Shown: one piece after another, positions 53,832 through 64,000 of the stretch
How positions within the stretch are numbered: the first letter of the stretch is position 1
Layout of the letters: each line of letters starts with the position of its first letter
Source of the DNA: Tetzosporium hominis
GTDB lineage: Bacteria; Bacillota; Bacilli; Bacillales_A; Planococcaceae
Assembly: GCF_002265435.1 (NCBI RefSeq)
Contig: NZ_NOKQ01000187.1
Span: 145,748-209,747 of the forward strand
DNA: 64,000 bases
Direction: 5' to 3'
Notes under the pieces: generated by a model
What the model saw: only the letters and a program-made list of their open reading frames with translations
What the model was told of the DNA's origin: nothing
The model's database searches: none
Made by a program: the position numbers and the translations under genes

Positions 53832-54503
53832 TTAGTAGTCAGTATCGCTCTTTTGACCTTCCATGATCAATACGCCTGAACTAGCTCCAATACGAGTAGC
53901 TCCTGCTTCAACCATTTTGTTGAAATCTTCAAGGCTACGGATACCACCTGAAGCTTTGACTTCTAAGTCAGCTCCAACAGTTTCTTTCATCAATTTCACA
54001 TCTTCAGCAGTTGCTCCACCAGTAGAGAACCCTGTAGATGTTTTCACGAAGTCAGCTCCAGCTTCTTTTGATAGCTGTGATGCAAGGACGATTTCGTCTT
54101 TAGTTAGTAGGCAAGTTTCAAGAATCACTTTTACGATTGCTTTTCCTTTAGCAGCTTGTACAACAGCTTCGATATCAGCTTTCACGTCTTCAGTCAAACC
54201 TGATTTCAGTGCTCCTACGTTTAGGACCATATCGATTTCAGTTGCGCCTTTTGCGATAGCGTCTTTTGTTTCGAATGCTTTAGTGTCTGCAGTAGAAGCA
54301 CCAAGTGGAAAACCAATTACAGTACACACTTTAACCGGGCTGTCTTTTAATTGCTCAGCAGCAAATGCCACCCATGTAGGGTTCACACAAACAGATGCGA
54401 ATTCATATTTCGCGGCTTCTTGGCATAGTACTTCAACTTGTGATTTTGTAGCTTCCGGCTTTAACAATGTATGATCAATATACGATGCGATTGATTTTTT
54501 CAT
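53832..54503 (-). CDS. deoC: Deoxyribose-phosphate aldolase
   Basis: 223 aa, full length. [11 protein letters not shown] (about 58-68), the Schiff-base lysine region [16 protein letters not shown] (about 149-164) and VKASGGIRS (about 181-189). It splits deoxyribose 5-phosphate into glyceraldehyde 3-phosphate and acetaldehyde for nucleoside use. It stands between mtaB and rpsU, where B. subtilis has yqeW, and seems to be monocistronic, with its own AAAGGAG site. Confidence 0.96.
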   Translation of the reverse strand: MKKSIASYIDHTLLKPEATKSQVEVLCQEAAKYEFASVCVNPTWVAFAAEQLKDSPVKVCTVIGFPLGASTADTKAFETKDAIAKGATEIDMVLNVGALKSGLTEDVKADIEAVVQAAKGKAIVKVILETCLLTKDEIVLASQLSKEAGADFVKTSTGFSTGGATAEDVKLMKETVGADLEVKASGGIRSLEDFNKMVEAGATRIGASSGVLIMEGQKSDTDY

Positions 54504-54602
54504 GGTTACTAGTCTCCTTTTGATTCGAGATGTACGTACCTCTTCATCATAATCAAATTAACTGGGAAAAGCAAGCAAACGAAAAAGTCTTGAAAAATAC
54601 GA

Positions 54603-54637
54603 AAAGCAGCTTCTCTTAATAAGAAGCTGCTAAAATG
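54603..54637 (-). terminator. mtaB terminator
   Basis: GCAGCTTCT TAATAAG AGAAGCTGC (54605-54630) with TTTT following on the minus strand. The U tract is short, so some read-through is possible. Confidence 0.75.
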
Positions 54638-54651
54638 TTTTCCATCTAGGT

Positions 54652-54729
54652 GCAGGGGAAGCGTTCCGCGGGCGCGGGCTGAGCCAAGGTCTCAGCTTCC
54701 GCTTTTAATCCCGCTGGAGTCACCCCTAC
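54652..54729. repeat. 78-bp intergenic repeat, copy 2
   Basis: Same 78 bases as 10917-10994 except for C instead of T at the second position, in the same orientation. It lies just upstream of the mtaB stop on the other side of a terminator; flanking bases differ completely from copy 1. Confidence 0.9.
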
Positions 54730-54784
54730 ACTCTTTGTAAATGAAGTTCGTCCTTGGAAAAACTTGAAATATAAATTCTTTTTC

Positions 54785-56128
54785 CTATGCGTTGACTACA
54801 AAGTTTTCTTCTAAGACACGAACAAATTGACCTTCGTTGTATGGATAGCCCGCTTTTGTGATTTTGACTTTGACCAGCTGGCCGATCAATTCTTCGGTAC
54901 CTGGAATAATGACTTTTAAGTAGTTGTCTGTATAGCCGACGACCAAATCTTGTGAAGTTCCGTTATCAAACTTCTCTTCTGGGATGATTTCAAGTACCTC
55001 ATCCTCGTAACTTGACGCATACTCTTTTGCCAATTGGTCATTCAATGTAATGAGGCGATGTACACGCTCATTCTTCACTTCTTCATCCACTTGATCATCC
55101 ATACGAGCGGCTGGTGTACCCGTCCGTTTTGAATACGGGAACACGTGAAGCTCCGAGAAGCGATGCGTGCGGATGAATTCGTATGTTTCCATGAACTCTT
55201 CTTCCGTCTCTCCTGGGAAGCCCACGATGACATCTGATGTAATCGCAAGGTCTGGTAATGCTTTACGCAGCTGCACTAAACGATCTGCAAAGAATGCCAT
55301 TGTGTACTTACGTCTCATACGTTTTAATACCGTATCAGAACCTGACTGAATCGGAATGTGCAAGTGACGCACTACGATATTCGACTGCTTCAACACTTCA
55401 ATCACTTCGTCCGTTAACTGACTAGCTTCAATCGAGCTGATGCGAAGTCTTTTCAAACCTGTTACTTGAGACTCCAAATCGCGCAGTAGCTGTGCAAGAT
55501 TGTAATCTTTCAGATCTTCTCCGTACCCACCTGTGTGAATCCCAGTCAACACGATTTCTTTGTAGCCTGCAGCTACTAATTGCTGTGCTTGATGGACTAC
55601 TTCTTGTGGGTCACGAGAACGCATCAAGCCGCGAGCCCAAGGAATAATGCAGAACGTACAGAAATTGTTACAGCCTTCTTGGATTTTAAGAGAGGCACGC
55701 GTGCGGTCTGTAAAATTAGGAACATCCAGCTCTTCGTATACTCGGTTCTTCATAATGTTGCCAACAGCGTTAATTGGTTGACGCTCCACTTTATATTGTT
55801 CAATATAATCAAGCATCTTGCGGCGGTCTTGAGTTCCGACAACAATATCGACTCCAGGAATCGCCATAATCTCAGCTGGAGACGTCTGAGCGTAACAACC
55901 CGTTACACAGATGACCGCATCTGGATTTTGACGGATGGCACGACGAATCACTTGTCGGCTCTTCTTATCGCCAGTGTTGGTAACCGTACATGTATTGATC
56001 ACATAGACATCTGATTTTTTCTCAAAATCTGTCCGTTCGTAATTTTGTTCTTTAAATAGTTGCCAAATCGCTTCGGTCTCATAATGGTTCACTTTGCATC
56101 CCAACGTATGAAAAGCTACTGAAGCCAT
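54785..56128 (-). CDS. mtaB: tRNA t6A methylthiotransferase MtaB
   Basis: 447 aa from the ATG at 56128 behind GAGGTGG. The UPF0004 domain starts VAFHTLGCKVNHYETEA, with cysteines in CTVTNT and CVTGCYAQ. The radical SAM cluster is CNNFCTFCIIPWARG (about 151-165), followed by a C-terminal TRAM domain (about 375-440). It converts t6A37 to ms2t6A in tRNA-Lys. Overlaps the end of rsmE in the longer frame; the conserved order dnaJ-prmA-rsmE-mtaB is kept. Confidence 0.95.
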   Translation of the reverse strand: MASVAFHTLGCKVNHYETEAIWQLFKEQNYERTDFEKKSDVYVINTCTVTNTGDKKSRQVIRRAIRQNPDAVICVTGCYAQTSPAEIMAIPGVDIVVGTQDRRKMLDYIEQYKVERQPINAVGNIMKNRVYEELDVPNFTDRTRASLKIQEGCNNFCTFCIIPWARGLMRSRDPQEVVHQAQQLVAAGYKEIVLTGIHTGGYGEDLKDYNLAQLLRDLESQVTGLKRLRISSIEASQLTDEVIEVLKQSNIVVRHLHIPIQSGSDTVLKRMRRKYTMAFFADRLVQLRKALPDLAITSDVIVGFPGETEEEFMETYEFIRTHRFSELHVFPYSKRTGTPAARMDDQVDEEVKNERVHRLITLNDQLAKEYASSYEDEVLEIIPEEKFDNGTSQDLVVGYTDNYLKVIIPGTEELIGQLVKVKITKAGYPYNEGQFVRVLEENFVVNA

Positions 56129-56145
56129 ACTAGCCACCTCTTCTT

Positions 56146-56880
56146 TCATTCAAATTCATAAGACAGGGCACTTAATGCATAGAGAGGGGCGGTTTCCGCA
56201 CGTAAGATCCGTGGTCCGAGTTTGACACCACATGCTCCGCATCGAACAAGTGCATCCACCTCGCGCCGTGCTAATCCACCTTCAGGTCCGAACACAATAA
56301 GTATCGATTTATTATCATACACCTTTTTCACATGGTCTGCAAATCGAATACGAGTGTCTTTTTTGGCTTCTTCTTCATCACAAATCCATACATAATCGTA
56401 GAAGTTCGATGCTTCACAGAGCTGATTGAGATTATGTATTGGGTGAATAGTCGGAATGACGGTTCGGTGACTCTGCTCTGCAGCCTCTTTTGCAATTTTT
56501 TCAAAGCGCTCTTGTTTCTTCGACCATTTTTTTGCATCCCATTTTACTATCGAGCGTTCTGCCTCAAAAGGAATAAACCCAGTCATTCCAAGCTCAGTAG
56601 CTTTTTGAATGACCAGGTCTAGTTTATCTCCTTTTGGAAGACCGCACGCTATTGTGACATGTACGGGCATTTCAACAGATCGTTCAAGAGGGGCAAGTAG
56701 TTGCACATCAACGGAATCTTTATGAAGCTGCGTGATTTCTGCACGGAAAGCCTGCTGTGCGACCACAACGATGAGTTCATCTGCCTCTTTCATGCGCATA
56801 ACTCGTTGGATATGATGCGCATCTTCCCCTTCAATGACGGCTCTGTTGTCTATAGCCTGCTGTACAAAATAACGTTGCAT
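56146..56880 (-). CDS. rsmE: 16S rRNA (uracil1498-N3)-methyltransferase RsmE
   Basis: 244 aa from the ATG at 56880; a GTG one codon earlier also fits AGGAGG. N-terminal PUA-like domain (HHIQRVMRMKEADELIVV) and C-terminal SPOUT fold with the SAM knot LIVFGPEGGLARREVDAL (about 195-212) and LGPRILRAETAPLYALSAL. It methylates U1498 of 16S rRNA. Downstream of prmA by about 12 bases in the same operon. Confidence 0.95.
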   Translation of the reverse strand: MQRYFVQQAIDNRAVIEGEDAHHIQRVMRMKEADELIVVVAQQAFRAEITQLHKDSVDVQLLAPLERSVEMPVHVTIACGLPKGDKLDLVIQKATELGMTGFIPFEAERSIVKWDAKKWSKKQERFEKIAKEAAEQSHRTVIPTIHPIHNLNQLCEASNFYDYVWICDEEEAKKDTRIRFADHVKKVYDNKSILIVFGPEGGLARREVDALVRCGACGVKLGPRILRAETAPLYALSALSYEFE

Positions 56881-56892
56881 CACGTCATCCTC

Positions 56893-57831
56893 CTAGTTCT
56901 TTCGAGAAATGATAGCTACCCAATCTTCCATCATCATCACTTCTTCAATGACAAATCCAGCAGCTTCTAAGCCGCGACGCACATCGTCTTTTCTCGCACC
57001 GATAATACCAGACGTGATGTAGACACCACCTGGTTTTACCATTTGGAACGCATCTGATGTAAACGACAAGATGATATCTGCTAAGATGTTCGCCACCACT
57101 ACATCCGCTGGTGCTTCAACTGAATCAAGCAAGTTCCCATGAACTGTTCGGACAGTGTCTTGTACTTTGTTTAGTGCTACGTTGTCAGTAGCAGCAGTGA
57201 CAGCCACTTCATCTAAATCGAGTGCATGGACATGAGCAGCACCTAGTAGAGCAGCTCCAATAGCTAGAACACCTGAGCCCGTTCCTACATCAATTACAGA
57301 GTCGCCAGATTTCACGTGCTTCTCAAGAGCTTGTAGACACATGACTGTAGTGGGATGTGTCCCTGTTCCGAAAGCCATCCCAGGGTCTAGTTCAATAATC
57401 AATTCATCCGTCTGCACAGGAGTGTAATCTTCCCAAGTTGGTACGATTGTAAATCGGTTTGAAATTTTCACAGGGTGATAATACTGTTTCCATGCAGTCG
57501 CCCAGTCTTCTTCATCCACTTCATGAAGAGTGACCGTTCCTTCGCCAATGGCAATATCAAAGTTTCGGAGATTTTCAATCGCAAGCTTAATTTCTTCGAC
57601 TGTCTCATAGATGAAACTAGTAGCTGCCAAATACGCTTTTACACGTACTCCCGATGTTGGGAAGTCTAGAGGGTTCAATTCGTAAAGCTCACCAAATTGA
57701 TCCTCGCGTTCTTTATCTAGCTCAAGAGAATCTTCGATGACTACTCCACTCGCTCCCGCTTCATGCAAAATATTGCTAATCGGCTCTACCGCTTCATTCG
57801 TTGTCATTACAGACAATTCCATCCATTTCAC
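56893..57831 (-). CDS. prmA: Ribosomal protein L11 methyltransferase
   Basis: 312 aa, full length; GTG start with AAGGAG. The SAM-binding core has [15 protein letters not shown] (about 147-161), [15 protein letters not shown] and [11 protein letters not shown]. It trimethylates lysines and the N-terminus of ribosomal protein L11. Fifteen bases after dnaJ; the heat-shock operon runs into the rRNA- and tRNA-modification genes here, as in B. subtilis. Confidence 0.96.
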   Translation of the reverse strand: MKWMELSVMTTNEAVEPISNILHEAGASGVVIEDSLELDKEREDQFGELYELNPLDFPTSGVRVKAYLAATSFIYETVEEIKLAIENLRNFDIAIGEGTVTLHEVDEEDWATAWKQYYHPVKISNRFTIVPTWEDYTPVQTDELIIELDPGMAFGTGTHPTTVMCLQALEKHVKSGDSVIDVGTGSGVLAIGAALLGAAHVHALDLDEVAVTAATDNVALNKVQDTVRTVHGNLLDSVEAPADVVVANILADIILSFTSDAFQMVKPGGVYITSGIIGARKDDVRRGLEAAGFVIEEVMMMEDWVAIISRKN

Positions 57832-57846
57832 TTGCGAATCACTCCT

Positions 57847-58974
57847 TTAGTCACCTTTTATCTTATTACGTAGTTTATCAAACAATGAACTGCCTTGCTC
57901 TTCTGGAATATCGCCACTGATTTCAGCGAATTCGCGAAGCAGCTGCTTTTGTTTCTCTGTCAATTTCTTCGGAGTAATGACTTTCACGATAACGTGTTGG
58001 TCTCCAATGCCGTATCCATGAACGTTTTTGACACCTTTACCTTTTAGACGGAACTTTGTAGCAGACTGAGTTCCTGCAGGAATTTTTAGTTTCACTTTTC
58101 CTTGGACTGTTGGAATCTCGACTTCATCACCAAGAGCTGCTTGAGCAAATGTTAGTGGCAAAGTATAGTAGATGTCGTCTCCATCACGTTCAAAACGAGA
58201 ATCTGGCTTCACTCGGAATACAACGTATAAGTCTCCTGGAGGCCCACCATTCACGCCTGGTTCCCCTTGTCCAGATACGCGGAGTTGTTGCCCATCATCC
58301 ACTCCAGCAGGAATCGTGATCTTGATTTTTTTACGTTTTGTCACGCGGCCACGTCCAGAACAAGTTGAACATTTTTCTTTAATTTCTTTCCCTGTTCCTT
58401 CACAGACTGGGCATGTACGCTTCGTTTGAACACGGCCAAAAGGCGTGTCTTGTGTGACGTTGATCTGGCCGTGTCCTTGGCACTGTGAACATTTCACAGG
58501 AGACGTTCCTGGTTTAGCACCACTGCCATCACATGTATCACAGATTTCATCTTTTGAGACTTCAATCTCTTTTTCTTTTCCAAATACAGCTTCTTCAAAT
58601 TCGATTGTCATGGAATACTGTAGGTCATTTCCTTTACGAGGAGCGTTTGGATCACGTCGGCGACCACCGCCTCCACCAAAGAATGAGCTAAAAATATCTT
58701 CAAAGCCAAAGCCATCTCCACCTGAAAAGCCTCCACCGAATCCGCCAAATCCTTGGGGACCCGCATGACCGAACTGGTCATATTGAGCACGTTTCTCTTG
58801 ATCACTTAACACTTCATAAGCCTCAGAGATTTCTTTGAACTTATCAGCAGCGCCTGCTTCTTTATTAATATCCGGATGGTATTGTTTTGATAGTTTCCGG
58901 TAAGCTTTTTTAATTTCATCTTGAGAGGCGGTCTTCGAAACGCCGAGCACCTCATAATAATCTCGTTTCTCCAT
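57847..58974 (-). CDS. dnaJ: Chaperone DnaJ
   Basis: 375 aa. J-domain with the HPD triad (YHPDINKE, about 33-40), a glycine/phenylalanine-rich linker ([18 protein letters not shown]), four CxxCxGxG zinc repeats ([32 protein letters not shown]) and the C-terminal substrate-binding domains. It stimulates DnaK ATPase and delivers unfolded proteins. It follows dnaK after 95 bases that contain a terminator-like hairpin. Confidence 0.98.
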   Translation of the reverse strand: MEKRDYYEVLGVSKTASQDEIKKAYRKLSKQYHPDINKEAGAADKFKEISEAYEVLSDQEKRAQYDQFGHAGPQGFGGFGGGFSGGDGFGFEDIFSSFFGGGGGRRRDPNAPRKGNDLQYSMTIEFEEAVFGKEKEIEVSKDEICDTCDGSGAKPGTSPVKCSQCQGHGQINVTQDTPFGRVQTKRTCPVCEGTGKEIKEKCSTCSGRGRVTKRKKIKITIPAGVDDGQQLRVSGQGEPGVNGGPPGDLYVVFRVKPDSRFERDGDDIYYTLPLTFAQAALGDEVEIPTVQGKVKLKIPAGTQSATKFRLKGKGVKNVHGYGIGDQHVIVKVITPKKLTEKQKQLLREFAEISGDIPEEQGSSLFDKLRNKIKGD

Positions 58975-59024
58975 GATTCACTCTCCTCACAACTTTACTA
59001 TTGTACCATGTTTTTACGACATGG

Positions 59025-59058
59025 AAAAAGCCAAAGACAATGGTGCCTTTGACTTTTT
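59025..59058 (-). terminator. Attenuator hairpin between dnaK and dnaJ
   Basis: On the minus strand AGTCAAAG and CTTTGGCT pair (59029-59054, one G-U) and five U follow. It probably lowers dnaJ expression relative to dnaK. Confidence 0.75.
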
Positions 59059-59069
59059 ACCTGGAAACC

Positions 59070-60923
<1,854 letters not shown>

Positions 60924-60935
60924 TTATAAAATGAT

Positions 60936-61547
60936 TTATTCGCTAACTTTTACCATGGCTGGTCGAATCACTCGGTCCTTCAACTGATACCCTTTTTGTA
61001 GCGTTTGAATCACAATACCCGACTCAAACTCTTCTGAAGGTTCTTTCATGACAGCTTGATGGAAGTTTGGATCGAATGCTTCCCCAGTTGGTACAATCTC
61101 TTCCACACCTTCATTAGAAAGTGCTTGTTTCAGCGTACGATACACCATTTCAACTCCAGTTAAAAGTGTTTTTGCATCTTCTGACTGAGGCTTGGACTCT
61201 AAAGCACGTTCAAAGTTATCAAGAACCGGTAACAGCTCCGTAACTAGAGACTGAGCGCGGAACTTTGAAGCAGCTTCAGTATCTCTTTGTACACGTCGAC
61301 GGTAATTGTCAAAGTCTGCACGAAGACGCAAGTAACTATTCTCTTGTTCATCGAGCTTGGCTTGCAGCTCTTCTATTTCAGAAAGTTCTTGTACTTCTTC
61401 ACTAGTTTCAGCTTGCTCTGCGTCTTTTGTTTCTAGTTCAACTTCAACTTCTTCAGTTTGTTCTACAGCTTGCTCTGCGTCTTTTGTTTCTAGTTCAACT
61501 TCAACTTCTTCAGGTTGTTCTACAGGTTGTTTGTTTTCTTCAGTCAT
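60936..61547 (-). CDS. grpE: Nucleotide exchange factor GrpE with duplicated N-terminal acidic segment
   Basis: 203 aa from the ATG at 61547. The conserved part (about 55-203) has the long coiled-coil [26 protein letters not shown] and the beta domain ending [16 protein letters not shown]. The N-terminal arm contains two copies of the 19-residue segment [19 protein letters not shown] or its close variant, caused by a 57-bp tandem duplication. The arm is disordered and acidic in all GrpE proteins, so function is likely intact. GrpE releases ADP from DnaK and acts as a thermosensor. Confidence 0.96.
   Translation of the reverse strand: MTEENKQPVEQPEEVEVELETKDAEQAVEQTEEVEVELETKDAEQAETSEEVQELSEIEELQAKLDEQENSYLRLRADFDNYRRRVQRDTEAASKFRAQSLVTELLPVLDNFERALESKPQSEDAKTLLTGVEMVYRTLKQALSNEGVEEIVPTGEAFDPNFHQAVMKEPSEEFESGIVIQTLQKGYQLKDRVIRPAMVKVSE
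61411..61524 (-). repeat. 57-bp tandem duplication inside grpE
   Basis: Positions 61411-61467 and 61468-61524 are nearly identical, differing by a few bases in the last part. The unit is a multiple of three and adds 19 residues in frame. Confidence 0.93.
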
Positions 61548-61562
61548 GATCACAAAGCCTTT

Positions 61563-62594
61563 CTATTTGGAATTAAAAATCTTAGCTAGCTCTTTAGACA
61601 TGTCTCCTGTCACATAGTCGAGTAAGGATATGACACGTCGGTAATCCATTCGAATAGGTCCTATGATGGCAATTTGACCACGCTGTTGTTCACCAAATGA
61701 GTACGTCGCGGTCACGATACTACATGCTTCCATCGAGTCCATTTCATTTTCTGAACCGATTCGAATCGAAAGTCCGCTTGAGTTTGGAACAATCAATCGT
61801 GGATGGTCTTCTAGCTGTTGCATGAACTCTAAGAGATTTCGTGCTTTCTGCCAGTCGTTGAACTCCGGTTGATTGAACAGCTGCATTTTGCCGCCATACA
61901 CCACTTTTTCTTCTGAACCTTTGCTGACATCCGCAGTTAGCGCTTCAAACACTTCAATCAATCGTGAATTCGACTGGTTGATCAGCTGTGTCATCACTCG
62001 TTTTAAAATAGCAGGAAGTTCGTAAAGGTAAGAACCTACAACTCTGGCATTCAACTCTTCCACCATGCGCTCAAGTTCTTCTAATTTCACATCTTGTGGG
62101 ATGGAGACGAGCTTGTTCTGCACATGGCCGTTGTCCGTGACGATAATCGCCACTGCGTTCTCAGAGGATAGCGGGACCATTGAAAACTTCCTTACGCGGT
62201 GTCGTTGGACGTCTTCCCCAAGAAGGATGGTCGTGTAAGTTGTCAGTTCTGCTAAAATTTCAGCAGATTGTCTAATCAACTGTTCTGATTCTACACGCCG
62301 TTCAGCGAAAATAGATTTCAATTTCGTGATTTCCATCTTGGTCAACTGATTCGGTGAAAGCATATGGTCGACATAATAGCGGTACCCTTTTTGAGAAGGC
62401 ACGCGACCTGAAGAGGTATGGGTTTTCTCTAGGTAACCCATATCTTCTAAATCAGCCATTTCATTTCGAATGGTTGCCGGACTATAGGGCATCTCCTCTT
62501 TTTTCGAGAGCTGCCTTGACCCCACAGGTTGAGCAGTTTGGATAAAGTCATCGACAGTAACTTGCAAGATTAACAATTGTCTTTCCGTTAACAT
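61563..62594 (-). CDS. hrcA: Heat-inducible transcription repressor HrcA
   Basis: 343 aa from the ATG at 62594 behind AGGAGTG; seven extra residues are possible upstream. The N-terminal winged helix MLTERQLLILQVTVDDFIQTAQPVGSRQL and SPATIRNEMADLEDMGYL match the family, followed by the GAF-like dimer domain. HrcA binds CIRCE and is kept active by GroEL. First gene of hrcA-grpE-dnaK-dnaJ, with a perfect CIRCE element just upstream. Confidence 0.97.
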   Translation of the reverse strand: MLTERQLLILQVTVDDFIQTAQPVGSRQLSKKEEMPYSPATIRNEMADLEDMGYLEKTHTSSGRVPSQKGYRYYVDHMLSPNQLTKMEITKLKSIFAERRVESEQLIRQSAEILAELTTYTTILLGEDVQRHRVRKFSMVPLSSENAVAIIVTDNGHVQNKLVSIPQDVKLEELERMVEELNARVVGSYLYELPAILKRVMTQLINQSNSRLIEVFEALTADVSKGSEEKVVYGGKMQLFNQPEFNDWQKARNLLEFMQQLEDHPRLIVPNSSGLSIRIGSENEMDSMEACSIVTATYSFGEQQRGQIAIIGPIRMDYRRVISLLDYVTGDMSKELAKIFNSK

Positions 62595-62608
62595 GTTGAT
62601 CACTCCTG

Positions 62609-62676
62609 TTAGCACTCATCTAGTGAGAGTGCTAATACTCATCTATAAAGTTATCAAAGGTTGAAATTCTTGTCAA
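62609..62676 (-). promoter_or_regulatory. CIRCE operator and hrcA promoter
   Basis: TTAGCACTC (62609-62617), nine bases and GAGTGCTAA (62627-62635) are an exact CIRCE. On the minus strand TTGACA lies at 62671-62676; a -10 at 17 bp (TAACTT) is weak, so the exact start is open. HrcA binding represses the heat-shock operon. Confidence 0.95.
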
Positions 62677-62681
62677 CGAAT

Positions 62682-63821
62682 TTAGTCGAGTAAAAAGTCT
62701 TGGAATATCTCGTTACCTACGAATCGACCTTTTCGTGTGAGCCGCACTCCAGTAGCAGTCGTCTCTAACAATCCGTTTGCTATATGAGGCGCCATTTTCA
62801 CACCGTATACATCGGTTAATTCTTTTTCGAATCGTTTACGGAATGTATCAAATGAAACGCCTTGATTCATACGAAGCCCCAAAAACATCTGCTCTTCCAT
62901 TTCTTCTTTTGGAGTCACTTGATTTTGATGAAGGATCGGAAGTTGATTTCCTTCTAGGGACTGCATGTACTTTTTAAGAGGGCCATGGTTTGAGTAACGA
63001 ATCCCATCGACATAGCCATGTGCTCCTGCCCCAAGACCTAAATACTCTTCATTTCTCCAGTAAATCGAGTTGTGCTCAGAGTATAGACCCTTTTTTGCAA
63101 AGTTGCTGATCTCATATTGTTCGAACCCATGCTCTTCTGTACGTCTCATCAGCACCTCGTACATCTCTGCCTCTAGATCTTGTGATGGGAGAGAGAGTTT
63201 TCCTTTTGCGAGTAAGTTGTAAAAAATCGTTTTTGGCTCAACAAGAAGTGAATACGCCGATATATGCGTAATGGGCATTTCAAAAGCACGTGTGAGCGCT
63301 TCGTTCCACTGGTCCATCGTCTGATTCGGAAGCCCGTACATTAGATCCATACTAATAGATGGGAACTTCAACTGGTCTGCATGTTTGAGGACTCGTTCCA
63401 CATGTTCATTCGTATGGGTACGCCCCAGAACTTTAAGTAATTTGGCATCGAATGTTTGTACCCCGATACTGAAGCGATTGACACCTCGTGCTGCCATTAA
63501 CTCCATTTTGTCATAGGTCAGTTCATCAGGATTGGCTTCTGAAGTGAACTCTTTGATTTGGTGCATCGGAAAATGCTTGGCAATAGAGTCGAACAATTTG
63601 CTTAATTGACGCAAGCTGAGCGACGTCGGTGTCCCTCCACCTAAAAAAATGGTGTGTACTTCGTCCAGGTCTGTTTTTCTAGACCAAATCTCCATCTCTC
63701 TGTCGAGAAGTGTCAAGTACTCATCGACAGGCTGGTTATGAAAGTAAAATTTATTGAAATCACAGTAACTACAAATCTGGTGGCAGAATGGGATATGAAT
63801 ATAAACCCCTTGTATCATCAT
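62682..63821 (-). CDS. hemW: Radical SAM haem chaperone HemW
   Basis: 379 aa from one of two adjacent ATG codons (63821 or 63818); the ribosome site is unclear. The cluster motif is PFCHQICSYCDFNKF, with a preceding GVYIHI and an extra aromatic cysteine context typical of HemW rather than HemN. IFLGGGTPTSL follows. It inserts haem into respiratory proteins; it does not replace coproporphyrinogen dehydrogenase. Between hrcA and lepA as in B. subtilis. Confidence 0.93.
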   Translation of the reverse strand: MMIQGVYIHIPFCHQICSYCDFNKFYFHNQPVDEYLTLLDREMEIWSRKTDLDEVHTIFLGGGTPTSLSLRQLSKLFDSIAKHFPMHQIKEFTSEANPDELTYDKMELMAARGVNRFSIGVQTFDAKLLKVLGRTHTNEHVERVLKHADQLKFPSISMDLMYGLPNQTMDQWNEALTRAFEMPITHISAYSLLVEPKTIFYNLLAKGKLSLPSQDLEAEMYEVLMRRTEEHGFEQYEISNFAKKGLYSEHNSIYWRNEEYLGLGAGAHGYVDGIRYSNHGPLKKYMQSLEGNQLPILHQNQVTPKEEMEEQMFLGLRMNQGVSFDTFRKRFEKELTDVYGVKMAPHIANGLLETTATGVRLTRKGRFVGNEIFQDFLLD

Positions 63822-63841
63822 CTTCCAACTTTCTATCAAAC

Positions 63842-63870
63842 AAAAAGGAGGACAGCAAGCTGCTCCTCCC
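63842..63870 (-). terminator. Terminator downstream of lepA
   Basis: On the minus strand GGAGGAGCAGC and GCTGTCCTCC pair around TT, followed by five U. It lies right after the lepA-like stop codon and before hemW. Confidence 0.85.
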
Positions 63871-63881
63871 CTGATGTTCAG

Positions 63882-63926
63882 TTATTTTTGATCGTCGTCC
63901 ATTTTGAGGACAGCCATGAATGCTTC
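63882..63926 (-). pseudogene. lepA: 3' remnant of lepA (elongation factor 4)
   Basis: The minus strand reads EAFMAVLKMDDDQK followed by a stop, matching the conserved C-terminal end of LepA/EF4, whose tail in Bacillus is IPQEAFMAVLKMDD. The codon immediately before is TAA instead of a glutamine codon, and further upstream (about 63930-64000) the frame gives RKYNRIRSETYPP, which is not LepA. Expected gene order places lepA exactly here. The break point suggests an inserted element or rearrangement, with lepA possibly complete elsewhere. Confidence 0.75.
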
Positions 63927-64000
63927 TTATGGTGGGTAAGTTTCAGAGCGTATTCTATTGTATTTTCTTGTACCTTATTACACCTTACAACACGGCACTT

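Noticed and set aside
53863..54474. 203-aa plus-strand ORF opposite deoC
   Set aside because: It is the antisense shadow of the conserved deoC gene; long only because of codon bias.
61411..61524. CRISPR-like direct repeats
   Set aside because: The two 57-bp units are adjacent without spacers and lie in frame within grpE, so they are a coding duplication.

Overview
The window looks like a chromosomal stretch from a low-to-moderate GC Bacillales bacterium, most likely a member of the Planococcaceae. Gene order follows the Bacillus subtilis yqe/yqf/yqg/yqh region almost gene for gene, but with Planococcaceae-like changes: a single-chain alpha2-type glycyl-tRNA synthetase in place of GlyQ+GlyS, a B12-dependent ribonucleotide reductase, and a severely shortened relative of the sporulation protein YqfD. 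The last point fits a lineage that no longer sporulates, but this is inference. No prophage, CRISPR array, tRNA or rRNA gene was seen.

Layout. 1-680: 5' end of a class II ribonucleotide reductase gene with tandem NrdR boxes. 709-6150: lipoylation and glycine cleavage (lipM, rhodanese yqhL, gcvT-gcvPA-gcvPB under a glycine riboswitch). 6243-10374: shikimate kinase and the seven-gene comG competence pseudopilus operon. 10615-15188: small yqg genes, a metallo-hydrolase, a lipoteichoic acid synthase paralogue, 5-formyl-THF cyclo-ligase and rpmG. 15299-19733: the pstSCAB-phoU phosphate operon behind four phased Pho repeats. 19773-25613: class B PBP, superoxide dismutase, DUF456 protein, Na/Pi cotransporter and a DUF1189 protein. 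25657-33463: ispG, ispH, the Zur-regulated zinc importer with zur itself, endonuclease IV and a DEAD-box helicase. 33497-42318: DUF34/NIF3 protein, trmK, cytochrome c550, acyl-CoA dehydrogenase, sigA-dnaG, ppsR and ccpN. 42371-53178: T-box-controlled glyS, recO, era, dgkA, ybeY, pgpH, phoH, mini-yqfD, floA and nfeD. 53550-63926: rpsU, deoC, mtaB, rsmE, prmA, the dnaJ-dnaK-grpE-hrcA heat-shock operon with a perfect CIRCE element, hemW and a 14-codon lepA remnant.

The most unusual object is the 650-base gap between the acyl-CoA dehydrogenase gene and sigA (37003-37652). It has no credible ORF, but it holds two tandem copies of one elaborate fold. The helices are preserved although their sequences differ. 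One copy sits inside a perfect 15-bp long-range helix. Several pairs are G-U wobbles only if the plus strand is the RNA, and a sigma-A-like promoter precedes the region on that strand. I read it as a large structured non-coding RNA of about 500 nt, transcribed against both neighbours, that I cannot match to a known class.

Other points worth checking: a 78-bp intergenic repeat present twice with one difference; a 102-bp cruciform-type palindrome; a sequence junction just inside the 3' end of lepA at the right edge, suggesting a mobile element or rearrangement outside the window; a glycine riboswitch that looks like a singlet with a reduced second domain; and a 57-bp in-frame tandem duplication in grpE.
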